64,000 nucleotides of DNA from positions 17,521,001 through 17,585,000 of the forward strand of contig CM076153.1 in NCBI GenBank assembly GCA_038025085.1, given 5' to 3'. Numbering within the stretch: position 1 is the first letter of the stretch; each line of letters starts with the position of its first letter. Below, in pieces: positions 25,801-41,400 of this stretch. This stretch comes from Tetragonia tetragonoides (taxonomy: Eukaryota > Streptophyta > Magnoliopsida > Caryophyllales > Aizoaceae). The notes beneath the pieces are model-generated. The model had not been told where the DNA came from and did not search any database. It saw only the letters and a program-made list of their open reading frames with translations. The translations under genes and the position numbers were made by a program.

Positions 25801-28800
25801 GCATCAAGTGCAATGGCAGAGTACAAAGTCAGATTGGGCTTGGTGAAGGCTTCCATAAAGGATATTGAGTTGTGGAAAAGCAATGGTTATCCTTCTACCT
25901 TGTTGTTGAAATTATTGAGGTTGGAACATGCTCTTGCCATTATGGATTTTCGCATGCAAGTAATACTTATACAGTTATCAATTTGTTTTCATCTATTCAG
26001 TTTTGAGTGATTCTTAGAAAAGTTAAAGGGATCTGTTGATGTTTGTAGAAGGTTTTTGATTTGTTATCTGTTTTACCTATAGTCTCAAATGGTCAAACAC
26101 AAACTTAAGTGAAGGCTGGAACAAAATACATCAATTGCATTGCTGCCAATAGCCAGGCTGTGAATATGATAAATACATCTGAGCTTTTAGCAAGGAGGCC
26201 ACATTTAGATGTATTATATTACATGCATAATGAAGTTGGAACCAAATATGAATGATGTGTTTCTCTGTGTTCTAGGAAAAAGTATCACACTTTCTTTCTT
26301 AATTCCTTTTATGTCATCTACTATTGTTCTTGCACTCGAGCTATGAATTTTGATTTCTTGCTGTGTTTTATATTCTGATGCAGGGATGTGGTTTCTGGGC
26401 TTGTTCATTTGCATGAATTGGGAATAATTCATCGTGACGTAAAACCACAAAATGTATTGATAAGTAAGGAAAAAGTTATCTGCGCGAAGCTTTCTGATAT
26501 GGGAATAAGCAAGCGACTTGTTGCAGATATGTCTTCTCTAGGTCATCATGCTACTGGTAGGAAGTCCTGTCTATCCTCATCTAGTGTACACACTTCATGT
26601 TGTAGTCAATTACCTCCAAAACCATTGTTTGCAAACCGACTTGATTATAAATTCTTAACTATCTAATGGCATCGTAAGTCTGAAAGCCAGTGATCCAACA
26701 CTACCAACTGTTTTGCATTTTTTCTTAGATTCATGGTGGATTGGTATGAGCATCTGCATTCTTCTTTGTTTTTTGGTATTAAATATTTTAAGACAATCAT
26801 AGTTTCAAGTTATGCGCGCTTCCCTCGTGTTGTCTCCTTTACAATTTTTTGTTTGGTGTCTTGATGGGCCTCACTAGTGCTCCATCTAGTCTATGTTACA
26901 CTTGTATGGACTATATAAAATAATTATTCATAATCTTATCCTTTATTGATGATGTTGGATACTTTCTTTGGTACTATCGGTCAGCAGGATGGTAATTGTT
27001 CCATTAATTTCTGATTGTATGGAATTTATTGATCACATGTGGTTTCTGGAGGGACTTTTCTATGAGAAGATGGGTTCATACGAGCAAAAGTTTTGATAGG
27101 ACTAAGACATGATACATATCCAGATAGGTCTCTTTTTCTTTAGTTGACCATCAACTTTATATGTTTATCCAAAATTCTTGATCTGCACCCAAGCCCCGCT
27201 CTATGTGTTAAGTTTCTTTTATTATTTTGTTTCATTAGTTGACCTCTTATGTACACTGTATCAGAATTATCTGTAGTTATTTAACTAATTGTTTTCTGGT
27301 TTATCACTTGTGGACAGGGCATGGAAGTTCTGGGTGGCAAGCTCCTGAACAGCTACTTCACGGACGCCAAACGCGTGCTGTGGATATGTTTAGTTTAGGT
27401 TGTGTCCTTTTTTTCTGCGTGACTGGTGGTAGACATCCATTTGGTGATCGATTTGAACGTGATGCCAATATTTTAAAGAATCGAGTGGATCTCTTTCTGG
27501 TGGAGAATATCCCAGAAGCTGTTGAACTTTTTTCGCGTTTACTGCTTCCTGACCCTCAAAGGAGGTGAGGCCCTTTCGAACTCATTTCCTTGAATCATTG
27601 GCTGTTGAGTACCTTGCAATGGATTTTTGCTTATCTATTACAATTGATTCTGTCTGAACTTCATTTTGCATTAATTAGCCTGGATTACTGCCACATGGTA
27701 TGTTCCAATTAGGTTGCTCTTACTGCAGAAAAGTTGTCTTGAAATTAAGCCTCTTTCTTGCAACTACTCTAGAGCGATTGTATATCAGAGTGGGATGCTT
27801 TTGTTCTTTTTGGCTTTTCCTAAAGTCAATGCTTTACAAGATATATCCTTCTAGAAATACGTGAGGGCATGTTTGAAAAATTGTTCGGTATAATCTGCTG
27901 TAAATTTCTTTACATGTGTTTCTTACTTGTGACTTCGCCCGTGACATATGGAAAAGATTGTGTGGTATCTTTGGGAAGGAGTGGGTGTCCTCTTCTAGTA
28001 TGGCGGAGTTCCTTCAGCTGAGAGTTTTGGAGTTTGGGAGGAAGAAGACGAGGTTACTGTGGTGTATTGCTGTGTTTGTGATCTTTTGGTGCCTTTGGCT
28101 GGAAAGAAATGCCTGCGTTTTTGTGGGGTGACCATTTCGGTGGATATGTTATGGACTAGGGTCACTTATCTAACAGTTTTATAGGCTGGGGCTGCAGGGG
28201 CATTTAGGGATTATTCTATTACTACAGTCCAGCATAACTGGGCTACTTTGTACTTAATTAGCTTCTCCTTGGAGGACCTCTTGTCCTCACTTGCTGTTTT
28301 TTTGACACTTCATTAATAAATTCCTTCTCTTTATTTAAACATCTGCTTTAATTTGCATGAACCCTTCTTTATAAAAAAAAAAATATACAATTTACTAGAC
28401 TCTCATTTGTTGATTGGACTTCCTTGTCAGCTGACATTCTTTCATTGTTGCCAGGCCCAAGGCACTGGAGGTTCTACACCATCCATTCTTCTGGAATTCT
28501 GAGATGCGCTTATCATTTCTACATGACACTAGTGACAGAATTGATATAGAAGATAGGGGCAAGGGCAGTCCTTCACCTATCTTGGAAGCATTGGAAAACA
28601 TTGCTTATACAGCGATAGGTACGAAATGGGATGAAAAGATGCAGCCTGCATTTATCAACAACATTGTCCAGCACAGGCGCTACAAGTATGACAGTCTTCG
28701 AGACTTGCTGCGAGTCATGCGGAACAAGTTGAATCATTATCGAGAGCTGACTCCTGACATTCAGGTACTTTCTCTGAGTTATTTGTCTAGAATGATGACA

Positions 28801-31095
28801 TAATTTTGCTACTGACTTCTAACGCCATTATACTTGGTTGTCGTTATGGATTCATGGGTAAGGGAACTTAGATTTCTCTTTAACGTTTAAAGATCCAAGT
28901 TTGTTCACCATCAATTGTGAAAAAGGAGAAAAGCTCTCAGCAATTTTTGGGATTTCTCTTCAGGGCCTGTGTAATTAGTCAAAGGCTGGACAGTGGACAC
29001 CCACATTATCTATAATAAAAAATAAACAAATAAACAAATTTGGGACCTTTAGATGCTTCTGACTCTCTATGTTAAAGTACTCTTCTGCTTCCTTGCTAAA
29101 AGTTGTAAATTTTAGAACTCCTGTCTATTTACTTTTGTTTTGGCTAGGAAGTTATGATTTTTTTGAATTTTTTAACCCCCTGGTATTTGTACCAGTTTTA
29201 TTGATGTTTTGGTTTTTATGTGCAAAGTGCTCAAAGACTAGTGACACACCTCCTTTCTGTGTTGGCTCGCATTGCAAGTGTGGAGTTAACTGCATTTATG
29301 TTATATCTTGTAGTGCACATTTGCATGATTACTATAAACATAAAGAAAGTGACAATGATATGATGATAGTGTATGGTGTGTGCAGACCCAAGGAGGAGGC
29401 AGGCTTGGGTGTAGGGAGAGTAGTTTTGAAGAACATTGGCCTTGCGGGGTTTAGTCAAGCAAAGCTTGGACACCCATGCTATCTAAAAATAAATAAATAA
29501 AAAAAACATTGGCCTTGCGGGGAAATGGTTTTGAGGTTCTGCTTGGAGAGTGATCTGTAAATATGGGATAGATCTAAAACTCTAAAAGGGTGTGTCCATA
29601 GTTCTTGTGCTGCCTCTCACACTTGTCCATGGAAGTTTCTCCCAAGTGTCATCATTCTTCCTTCCTCATATCACTCTTAAGATGGAAAATGGATTTTGGG
29701 AGGATATATGTCAAGGAGAGCAGTTTTTATGTGAGGTTTCCGTGCCTATATCAACGGTCGTATATGCATGATGTTTGGGTATCCATCTATCCGACTTTTA
29801 TCTTAGTGCGAATAAATCTGGGATCATTTATGCAGAGCTCCACATGATAGTAGTGGAGGAGCTTATGTCTTTTCTTCGATCCTGGAAACTATCAGTCATC
29901 CTGTGTTGAGAGAATGTTAGCGTATGGAGAGGGGCTGCATTGTTTTTCTTTGCTTTTTTTTTTCTTCACAATCTTTTCTTGCTTGCCTTGGTTTGTCCTC
30001 ACAATATGCTCCATTCGTTATTGCTATTCTTATTTTCTTTGAAATCCTTTGGAAGCCAAAGGTTCCCTTGAAGGTGCAAGGGTTTGGGTCTTCTTTGAAC
30101 ATTAGTGTTGTAGAGAATTAACACTAATGAAACGCTGCAGAGAGTGATCAGGGTTATTCTCTTGGTACGTGTTATGCTTTGTTGTGGCAGTAGTGAGTCA
30201 TGTTCGCATGTTCTCCTTCATTGTGACATGGCACGATTTCAATGGTGCAAGCTTTTTGGTATAATGGGGGAGCAAAGGCTATGTGCGGCCACTGTCTTGG
30301 GAGTTATTGCAGGTCAGTTTTGTTGGCTTTGGAAGGGTTAAGGGGAAGAAGTTACTGTGGTGCAGTGCTTTCTTTATGGTTCTTTGGTATATTTAATTGG
30401 AGAGAAATGCGAGAGTATGTTCTAGGGGTACATTGTCACCTGAGCTTGTATGGGATAAGGTGACTTATTTTAGCTTCGTTGTGGCAAGTGCAGAAGGAGA
30501 AGGAGCCTTAGGAGCTGTTTTTATAGCTTCCTTATCCCAGTTTTCCGTTTATCTAACAGGAAACATTATGAGCCTGGCTTCAGAATTATTATCTAGGAAG
30601 TAATATATGAATGGAACAACTCATAGATCAGTAGGTAAAATGCATTGTACACTGTAGCTGTTTGTTAACATTAAAGAAAAAAATTAGTTGCAAGTTGAGT
30701 CTCAAGCCCATGTAGACACCACAGGGTAAGATTAGTTCAAAACGATCCTAAATTGGGATTTATTATCCGCCATAACCTCATTTTGGGGAATTACACAATT
30801 TGTATTGTCTTTCCTATATTTTGGAAACTAAATTAGTTGAGTATTTGTCAAGAAGCTCATCTTCCATGTGAGAGCTTCTTTGCCAAAAGTTATATCCTCT
30901 ATACTCATTTTGGTACCTAAATTTTCTCTCACAATTATATTTCAGGGACTCCTTGGACCAGTCCCCGATGGATTTGATGAGTACTTCACGAGCAGATTTC
31001 CTAGACTTCTAATTGAGGTGTATAAAGTGGTGTGTAACTACTGCAGAGCTGAGAAATGGTTTCAGAAATATCTTCATGGCAATAGTGTGGTTTAA
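19897..31095 (+). CDS. IRE1: IRE1-type ER stress sensor kinase/endoribonuclease
   Basis: Seven exons: 19897-20042, 22475-22706, 24526-25919, 26384-26556, 27318-27564, 28455-28764 and 30946-31095. All introns are GT-AG with matching phases, giving 883 aa (plant IRE1 proteins are about 840-880). Residues 1-29 are a signal peptide, followed by a lumenal sensor with an early beta-propeller-like strand ([20 protein letters not shown]), and a membrane span at about 368-386. The kinase domain starts near 454 with K485 (VAVKRL), HRDVKPQN (D609), SDMGISKRL and [12 protein letters not shown]. The C-terminal KEN ribonuclease keeps the catalytic Tyr807, Arg820, Asn821 and His825 pattern ([10 protein letters not shown]). 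Known family role: it senses unfolded protein in the ER and splices bZIP60-type mRNA in the cytosol. The gene looks intact. Exon 3 must end at 25919, not at the later GT at 25930, to join to RDVVSGL. Confidence 0.96.
23558..23739. mobile_element. Tourist-like MITE (PIF/Harbinger type) in IRE1 intron 2
   Basis: 182 bp with perfect terminal inverted repeats GGCCCTGTTCT/AGAACAGGGCC, flanked by TTA at 23555-23557 and 23740-23742. A TTA/TAA duplication plus a GGCCCTGTT end is the signature of PIF/Harbinger-derived MITEs. The interior is rich in GGAACGGAA words. The Arg/Ser-rich frames across it are not genes. Confidence 0.88.
24076..24370. mobile_element. Second Tourist-like MITE in IRE1 intron 2
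   Basis: 295 bp with long imperfect terminal inverted repeats. The left reads GGGGCTGTTTGGCTGGGG and the right, reversed, reads TGGGCCGTTTGGGTGGGG; similarity continues through ATGATTAAGGGG. TTA flanks both ends (24073-24075 and 24371-24373). It belongs to a different family from the one at 23558 because the ends and interior differ. Confidence 0.82.
27890..28335 (+). mobile_element. LINE 3'-end relic in IRE1 intron 5
   Basis: The plus strand encodes the tail of a plant LINE ORF2: [15 protein letters not shown] (zf-RVT pattern), then [19 protein letters not shown]. Degenerate coding continues to a Phe/Leu-rich end near 28310. Upstream LINE parts are absent, as expected for a 5'-truncated insertion. 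It does not disturb the splice sites of exons 5 and 6. Confidence 0.72.
28962..29039 (+). mobile_element. SINE-like 3' end in IRE1 intron 6
   Basis: The block runs from a TTAGTCAAAGGCTGGACA core and an ACACCCACATTATCT stretch to an A-rich tail with AATAAACAAATAAAC. The same core, shorter, occurs at 29450-29504, so two copies of one short retroposon family sit within 550 bases. The tRNA-derived head was not recognised. Confidence 0.5.
29370..30470 (+). mobile_element. Degenerate LINE ORF2 relic in IRE1 intron 6
   Basis: Successive plus-strand fragments match plant LINE post-RT sequence: [13 protein letters not shown] near 29385, [15 protein letters not shown] near 29735, [12 protein letters not shown] near 30045, then [20 protein letters not shown] (zf-RVT pattern) near 30181. 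They are in the correct LINE order but in shifting frames, so the copy is old. It is interrupted by the small SINE-like insertion at 29450-29504. Confidence 0.72.
29450..29504 (+). mobile_element. 5'-truncated SINE-like insertion with 18-bp target duplication
   Basis: The 18 bases AACATTGGCCTTGCGGGG occur perfectly at 29432-29449 and 29505-29522. Between them lie 55 bases that start TTTAGTCAAGC and end in an A-rich AAATAAATAAAT tail. This is the complete signature of target-primed reverse transcription. The duplicated target is itself LINE coding sequence, so the insertion is younger than the LINE relic. Confidence 0.85.
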
Positions 31096-33410
31096 GCTGT
31101 TGCACCTGAATTTAAGTGCTGTATAACTGTATATATATACTATATATGCAAACCATCATATTTATGGCCTGTATGTTATTTAAAAACCAATATAGATGTA
31201 ATAAATGGTGTATATTCCGAAACTGAATTTGCTCGATTGCTTCCCTCCCTGTTTTCTCATCTTTCTATGCATGAGCAGGCTGCAAAGTAGGAAGTGTGCG
31301 TTTACAGAACCTCCGGTAATGTCTCTGATGCAGCTTATAAAGGTTGGAATTTTCTTCTCTCCCCTCCCCCATAAAGAAAAAGGAGAAAGGGGAACTCAGA
31401 ACAAGCCTGATTTTTATGAGTCGGTTAGAAGTTCTTTCCCCAAAAAAAAAAAGTTGGTTAGAACTTAGAAGTAGTTAAAAGGCAGATGTCTTATGCATGT
31501 TTGCTGCTTCGATTTGTCTGTAGGAGCGCGCTTAAATGGATCCTTGCCTTCAATAGCTTGTAATATCAAATGCTGTCCTGCTTCAAGATCCCTCGATACA
31601 TCTGTGTCATGACAGTCAGGTTAGTAGCAGTATGGAGTCATGTAAACTGGGCCTGGTCATGTAAATTTACTTGAAAAATATTTCTAAGATGTACATCTTT
31701 ATGTTGAGAGTGGTGATATTGGAGGCTTCTGTCTGACCTGCTTTATTCCAGTATTTTGGTGATTGTACAAGCCTTGCATATTACACAGTTAATTTCCAGA
31801 AATTGTATTTATATCTGAAGCTGCTATGCAGAAGTAGAATTGGTTTTTTTTTTTTGATAATTCAGAAGTAGAATTGTTTATTTTTGAGTTGCAGGTTCTT
31901 AGTGGCAGAAAGATCATTGCTTGAGATGATTTGAGGGCTGCACTGATTCAGGAATTGGGAGCTCATCGCCACTTGCATTTAGCTTCTCGTTTTGCAACAA
32001 GTAAACTCACTTTTATTGTTGCTATTTCATGCAATTTATGGACGTGATTGATATTTTAGTATTTTCTCGTCAAAAAGAGGGTGCAAGTGAATGTCGCAAC
32101 CGAGTACTCTCAAAGTCTCAGCTACGTCATATCCGGACTCTCATGTTCAACAGCGAATATATCAGATTAATTGAACGACTAACGTAAACATTGATCTCGT
32201 CAACGTAGCACCGACAAGAAGTTAGTATAGTTTCTAGAAGTCAGCTGATGAATAAGATGACTAGATGAGTAGTCCTTGAAGTAGGCTGGAGTTTCTGTCA
32301 CTTGTTCACCTATTGGGATTATTATTTTCCAACATCGGTTATAAAAGATAAGTATTTGTCTACTCAATGGGTAGATTGCTTGGATGATTTGTTGATTCGT
32401 TAATTGGCTACTTCTTGAATATATGAACTATGTTTTTAAGTGATTATCAAAATTTAGAAGTCTTTGTCCCATAAAGATATCCCAGTTGTTTGATTGGTCC
32501 ACATCATTAATTTACCTGAGGCCAGGTAGTTGGGGTCAGCCAAGCATAGACTACAAAATGGCTTTGTGTTGTGAGTCTCAGAATTTGATAATCACATATA
32601 TCTACATTTGAGAAATGAAATCCTCACATTGATTGGAAAAAAATGTTCTAACTGATCACAAATGTATGACATTAGGTTCCAACTGGTTTCCTTTCACATA
32701 TGGTTCTACAAAGGTCCTGTTTGCATTTACAAAAGTTGACTACTATTTCTTACAATAAATGACCCAGAGGGTCATTGGGATTATTTGTTTTCCCCTAAAA
32801 AGAAGACAATGTGGATAGACCAACTATGACTTTGTTTGGCAAATAGCTGGTGACATTAGTTGTTAAACCATCCAATTTTACCAAAAACCAACTTACAAGC
32901 TAACATCCAAACACCGTCTATATATAGAGTGCTAGTAAGACGACCATGCTCCTCTCATATAAGGATTGAGGATTGCTTAGGGAAACAAATATATATAAAA
33001 AAAAGAAAAAAGAGAGATTGTAGTGTTTCTTTGATCAGTTATTTTCAAGTGAAAAATGTTAGAAATTAGCATTCAGTGAGCAGAGTCCACAGACCTGTTC
33101 ACAGTCTATTTGCTGGTGACAAAATATTCCTTTAGCTTAGAGTCTCGACTGCTCATATCAGTGTGGTTTATCTGTATGGCTTATGGCTGAGTTTTTACCA
33201 TGACCAATCACTTGAATAATATACATAATTACAATTGGATTAAAGAATATATGAGGGACTGGAGTTTTAGTGAAGTAAATGCATGTATGTAGCTAAGCTT
33301 CACTTCTGGGACCAGCTTTTCTTGGTTGTATGTACTATGTACCTACACTTCATTGTTGCCAAGGTTACTTGGACTAGGAGAAAATTTGACATGATTTATC
33401 CCAGAATCAA
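31096..33410. other. Intergenic DNA between convergent IRE1 and GLR genes
   Basis: It begins with the IRE1 3' UTR (AATAAATGG near 31199 could serve polyadenylation) and ends with the GLR 3' UTR. A short GTAGTTGGGGTCAGCCAAG block near 32526-32544 resembles the body of a plant SINE. A perfect small palindrome AATGACCCAGAGGGTCATT lies near 32757. No protein-coding frame is supported. Confidence 0.5.
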
Positions 33411-37241
<3,831 letters not shown>

Positions 37242-38498
37242 GGTGGGCTAGCACAAAACCTCAGACCCTAATTCACCTCCCTGCACAGTTGAATCACTAT
37301 TCACTAACCCAATCAGAAACCCAGTTCTTCATTTGCAACCATCAAACAACTTTTTTTCAGGTTTTAGATGATAATTGCAGAAAAACACATGGGTAAGGAA
37401 TATCCAACAAGGCAAAAGCACTAAGCTTTTAAGGCTTGAATATATAATACAATAGGCATTTAATTATTGCAATTTGTTAAAGAGCACAGTCTAAACAGAA
37501 CAGAATTATAATAAAGATAATCTGAGAATTACCTCAAGAGAAAGCTGCCACCATTGCCATAACTTGCAAGTAGCTCAAAGCTTGATAATGAAGCCTCAAC
37601 AATGTACTAAACTTGACAGCAAAAATCCAAATCAAAAGGAGATAGAAAGCTACAGAGAAACTGAGAAAATCTTTAAAATAACAACTACCTTTTTGTTGTA
37701 AAAAAGTGGGCTTTTGCATTTTGTCTACACAAGCATCTTGATTCAGTAGGGGAGAAATCAACCACTTGTGGAGAGAGAGACAGTGAGACAAAGAGAGGAT
37801 AGGCCTCACAAGATCAAAACGAAAACAGTGAAAGAGAGAGAAAAAGGACCACTAATGGACGCCCAGGAAAATGAATCAGCAGGTGTTAGAGCAAACACAT
37901 GAGATGGAAATAATTGGAGAGCAAATCAAATGAAGACGAAAGCAATTAAGTAGGGGAGTATAATTTGTCACTTGTACCTTGGACGTACCTTTCAGATTAT
38001 GTGTCATGTGCAATTCTTTTACCCACATGTATTTTCATGATGTTGAAGGGAGCGGCAAGTAGCACGCACTAGATTTCCCTCCTTATGTGGACATTTATGT
38101 GGGGACGATGATAGCCATACAATCGTTGTATGTTACAACGTTTTTGAGGGCCCATAAAATTAGACACGTGTCAAGTGAAATAATAATTAGGAGGGAAAGG
38201 GGTTCGTTCAATTGGGAGGGAAATTATTTGGGAAAAAGGGGGGAAAGCTTCGTGCCAATTGCGCCTAAAACCTCCCCAAAATTAACTTTCACCGAAATTT
38301 TGACAAAGTCAATGCTCCGGCCATTTGCGAAATCTCCGGCGACCGGAGAAATTATTTTGGTTGTTTGAGGAAGAACACCTTGGTTATTCCGGCGAGGAGC
38401 TAGAGGAAGAAAAACTTGGTTATTCCGTTGAGGGTTTTCCGGCGAACGGAAAATCTAGTTTATATTTTGCTAATTTACATGAAATTGAAGGTGTCAAG
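37242..38498. other. Intergenic DNA between the divergent GLR and MULE transposase genes
   Basis: The left part is the GLR 5' leader and promoter. The right part (38040-38498) is the leader of the transposase gene, rich in GGGAGGGAAA words and a CTCCGGCGACCGGAG palindrome near 38332. Open frames such as 38087-38368 lack family resemblance. If the transposase belongs to a mobile MULE, its left terminal inverted repeat should lie here; I could not pair it with a right end. Confidence 0.4.
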
Positions 38499-41400
38499 AT
38501 GTGCGATTTCATGGACAACGTCATGGACGAGGAAGAAATCATTAGAGTAAGTTAAATTCTGCTCCAATTAATACTTTATTGTCTAGATTATAAATGTTAT
38601 ACTTAGATCTAAATATGCATGTTAAATCCATAAAATTGAAATAAACATATACCTAAATTTGATAGTGCAATTAAAACTGTGATCTAAACAGTTGGTTGCC
38701 CTTATTTGATTTCGCTTATCAGCTTCAATGAATTGAGGTTGACATAGATTTTGCAGAAGAAAATGGATGGAGAGAGAGTGAGAGAGGAGTTTGATGTTTG
38801 TCTGCAATTAATTGGTAACAACCACAGTAAAAAGATTGATGGCAAAATAGTGTGGTAGAAAATGTCAAAAACTAAGTTGCATAATTTGTTCTGCTATTTA
38901 AGTAGTAACAAAAATGATGGTATTGAGAAAGACAGAATACATGCATAGTTGCTTGTTCATAGGTATATTAGTAAGTTTTTAGTAACAACATATAATTATT
39001 GTATGCTAAGCAAGCAATACTTCACTGCAGAATTTAGAAGACGATTTGGGTGTAACTATTAACTCTGATGAGAAAATAGATACAAGGGACCTTGAAAGGT
39101 CTCTGTCAAAGGCTATTGTTGTTGTAAATGGTGATGAACAAAACACAAGAATTGAGGAAAGTGTGGCACCAAGGGTAAGTGATGAATATGATGGGTATTT
39201 GGATGAAGAAGCCAGACAGCTTGACCTGAACTTAGTATCAGAGGAGGAGGAAGTTGTAATTGTGCCTACTGTGAATATGAGTTTCAAGGATGGGAAAGAG
39301 TTTGCAGTGATTTGCCACAAATATGCATACAGTAAGGGTTTTGAATTTCACATACGGACAGACAAGATAATGAGTGAGTACAAAGAAGCTGGTGTAAGTA
39401 GACTGAAAAGTGGGAAGATGCAGCCTATGTACCACATGATGAAACATATACGCTTTGATTGCAAATTAGCTTCGGAGAAGTACTTTAAATGCCCTGTTTA
39501 TGTTGATGGACGTATTAATAAAGCCGGAATGTTTGTGCTAAAAAGAGCCCAGCTGGAGTATAATAATAAGTTGCATCCCTCTGACAGCCGTAGAATGACG
39601 AATTATAGGTTTATTAAGGATTATGTCATCAAGAAGTGTACTAGTCAGGACCTTGCAGGAGTGCCAATTGCCAAGATATTCAACACTTTTCTCATTGAGA
39701 ATGGAGGTGATCACAACAATATTCATTTCACTAAACGTGACTTAAGAAATGCCATAAATGCTTGGCGGAGACAACACTCAATAAGAGGGGATGCAGCTGC
39801 TTTGGAGGAGTATTTTGTGAAGATGAAAGAGCAGAATGCTGATTACTTCTTTGCAATTGATAGAGATGATGAGGGTAGGCTTAGAAATGTATTTTGGTCG
39901 GATGCAAAGAGTAGGACAACTACAATGTACTTTGGAGACGTAATAACCTTCGACACAACCTTTCCCAGCAATAGGTTTCGAATGCCCTTTGCTCCTTTTG
40001 TCGGAGTGAACCACCACGGATCCTCAATTCTGCTAGCTGCCGCGTTGATAACGCATGAGACCATTGAGTCCTTTGTCTGGTTGTTCAACAAATGGATCGA
40101 GTGCATGAGTAAGGCCCCTAGTAGCATATTGAATGATGAGGATAAGGCTATAGGGAGAGCTGTTTCCACAGTTTTTCAGAAGGCGCACCACAGGTTGTGT
40201 TTGTGGCACATAATGCAAAATGCGTGGAAGAAATTAGGGTCGCTGTCACATTACGAAGACGTTCGTATAGACTTGAAGAAAGTCGTGCACGACGGCCTTA
40301 GTAAGGAAGAGTTTGATGATGGTTGGAGAGAGATGGTGAGTAAATATGGGTTAGAGAACAACAAATGGGTTAGCGAGGCGTTCCGAAAGAGATCCCGTTG
40401 GGTTCCCAGTTACTGGAAGGCTATATTTGGGGGGAGGGGGATGTCTTCTACACAAAGGAGTGAGCGAATAAATTCATTTGTGAAGGGGTTTGTTATCTTG
40501 GGTATGGGGCTGATGCGATTCGTGAAGCAGTACGAATATGCCCTTGAAAGCAAGATTGAAGAGGAGAAAAATCTGAATCTAGCTTCCCAAAACAAGCCCC
40601 TTAAATGTGATCGTACTTTTGTTGTTGAGCGTGTTTTCCATGGGATATACACTAATGATAAGTTTACTGAGATTATGGAAGAGATTGACGGTCTGAAACA
40701 CACAAATGTGTCCAAGGCTTCAGCCGTGGGATCCATGGTAGTTTACCACGCAACTGAGAAAATTGTCGAACCGTTTTGGAAATCAAACCGGAAAGACTAC
40801 ACTGTTAGGTTGGATAGGGGTACAAAAGAGTACAATTACTCTTGCAAATTATTTGAGTTCCGTGGAATTATTTGCAAGCATCTTATAGCAGCCCTTGATG
40901 TGGAAGAAATTGAAGAGATACCAGAGAGCTTTGTGTTAAGTCAATGGAGAAAGGACATTGTGAGACAATACGAGAATATACGGGTCGGCCTGTTTGGTCC
41001 GGAAGAGGCTGAGCGAGTGAAGAATGTGCAAGAAGTATCCCGAACAACCAACTATTTGCAGACGTTGGCGCTACATAACCAAAAGACCCTTGAGCTATTT
41101 AGAAAAGGGGCAGAAGAACTGTGCAAGGGACTCGAGAAAGTTTCTGGTATTTGTCGCCCTGAGAACAATGAGACTTGCGGGTTGCCGCACAAAAATTTTG
41201 GGAGGAGGAAAGTTACACCTTTTGACACGCCTATCCCGGACCCTGGGGAGGACATGGATGGGCGTTTGAAAGATCCTCTTGTACAACCTCGGCAAGGCCG
41301 GCCCCCAAAGGGAAGAGGAAAAACGGCTTGGGAACCTAGTGGTAACGGGAAGGGAAGTCAGTTGAGAAGGCATGGGAGCCTAGTGGTAACGGGAAGGGGA

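Noticed and set aside
25920..26010. Extension of IRE1 exon 3 to the stop at 26010, or to a later GT at 25930
   Set aside because: Only the donor at 25920 restores the conserved LLKLLRDVVSGL junction in frame; the later options give stops in exon 4.
38087..38368. 93-codon plus frame before the transposase
   Set aside because: No family resemblance; it lies in the leader region and does not join in frame with the transposase exons.
41095..41373. Minus frames opposite the transposase
   Set aside because: Shadows of the transposase coding strand.
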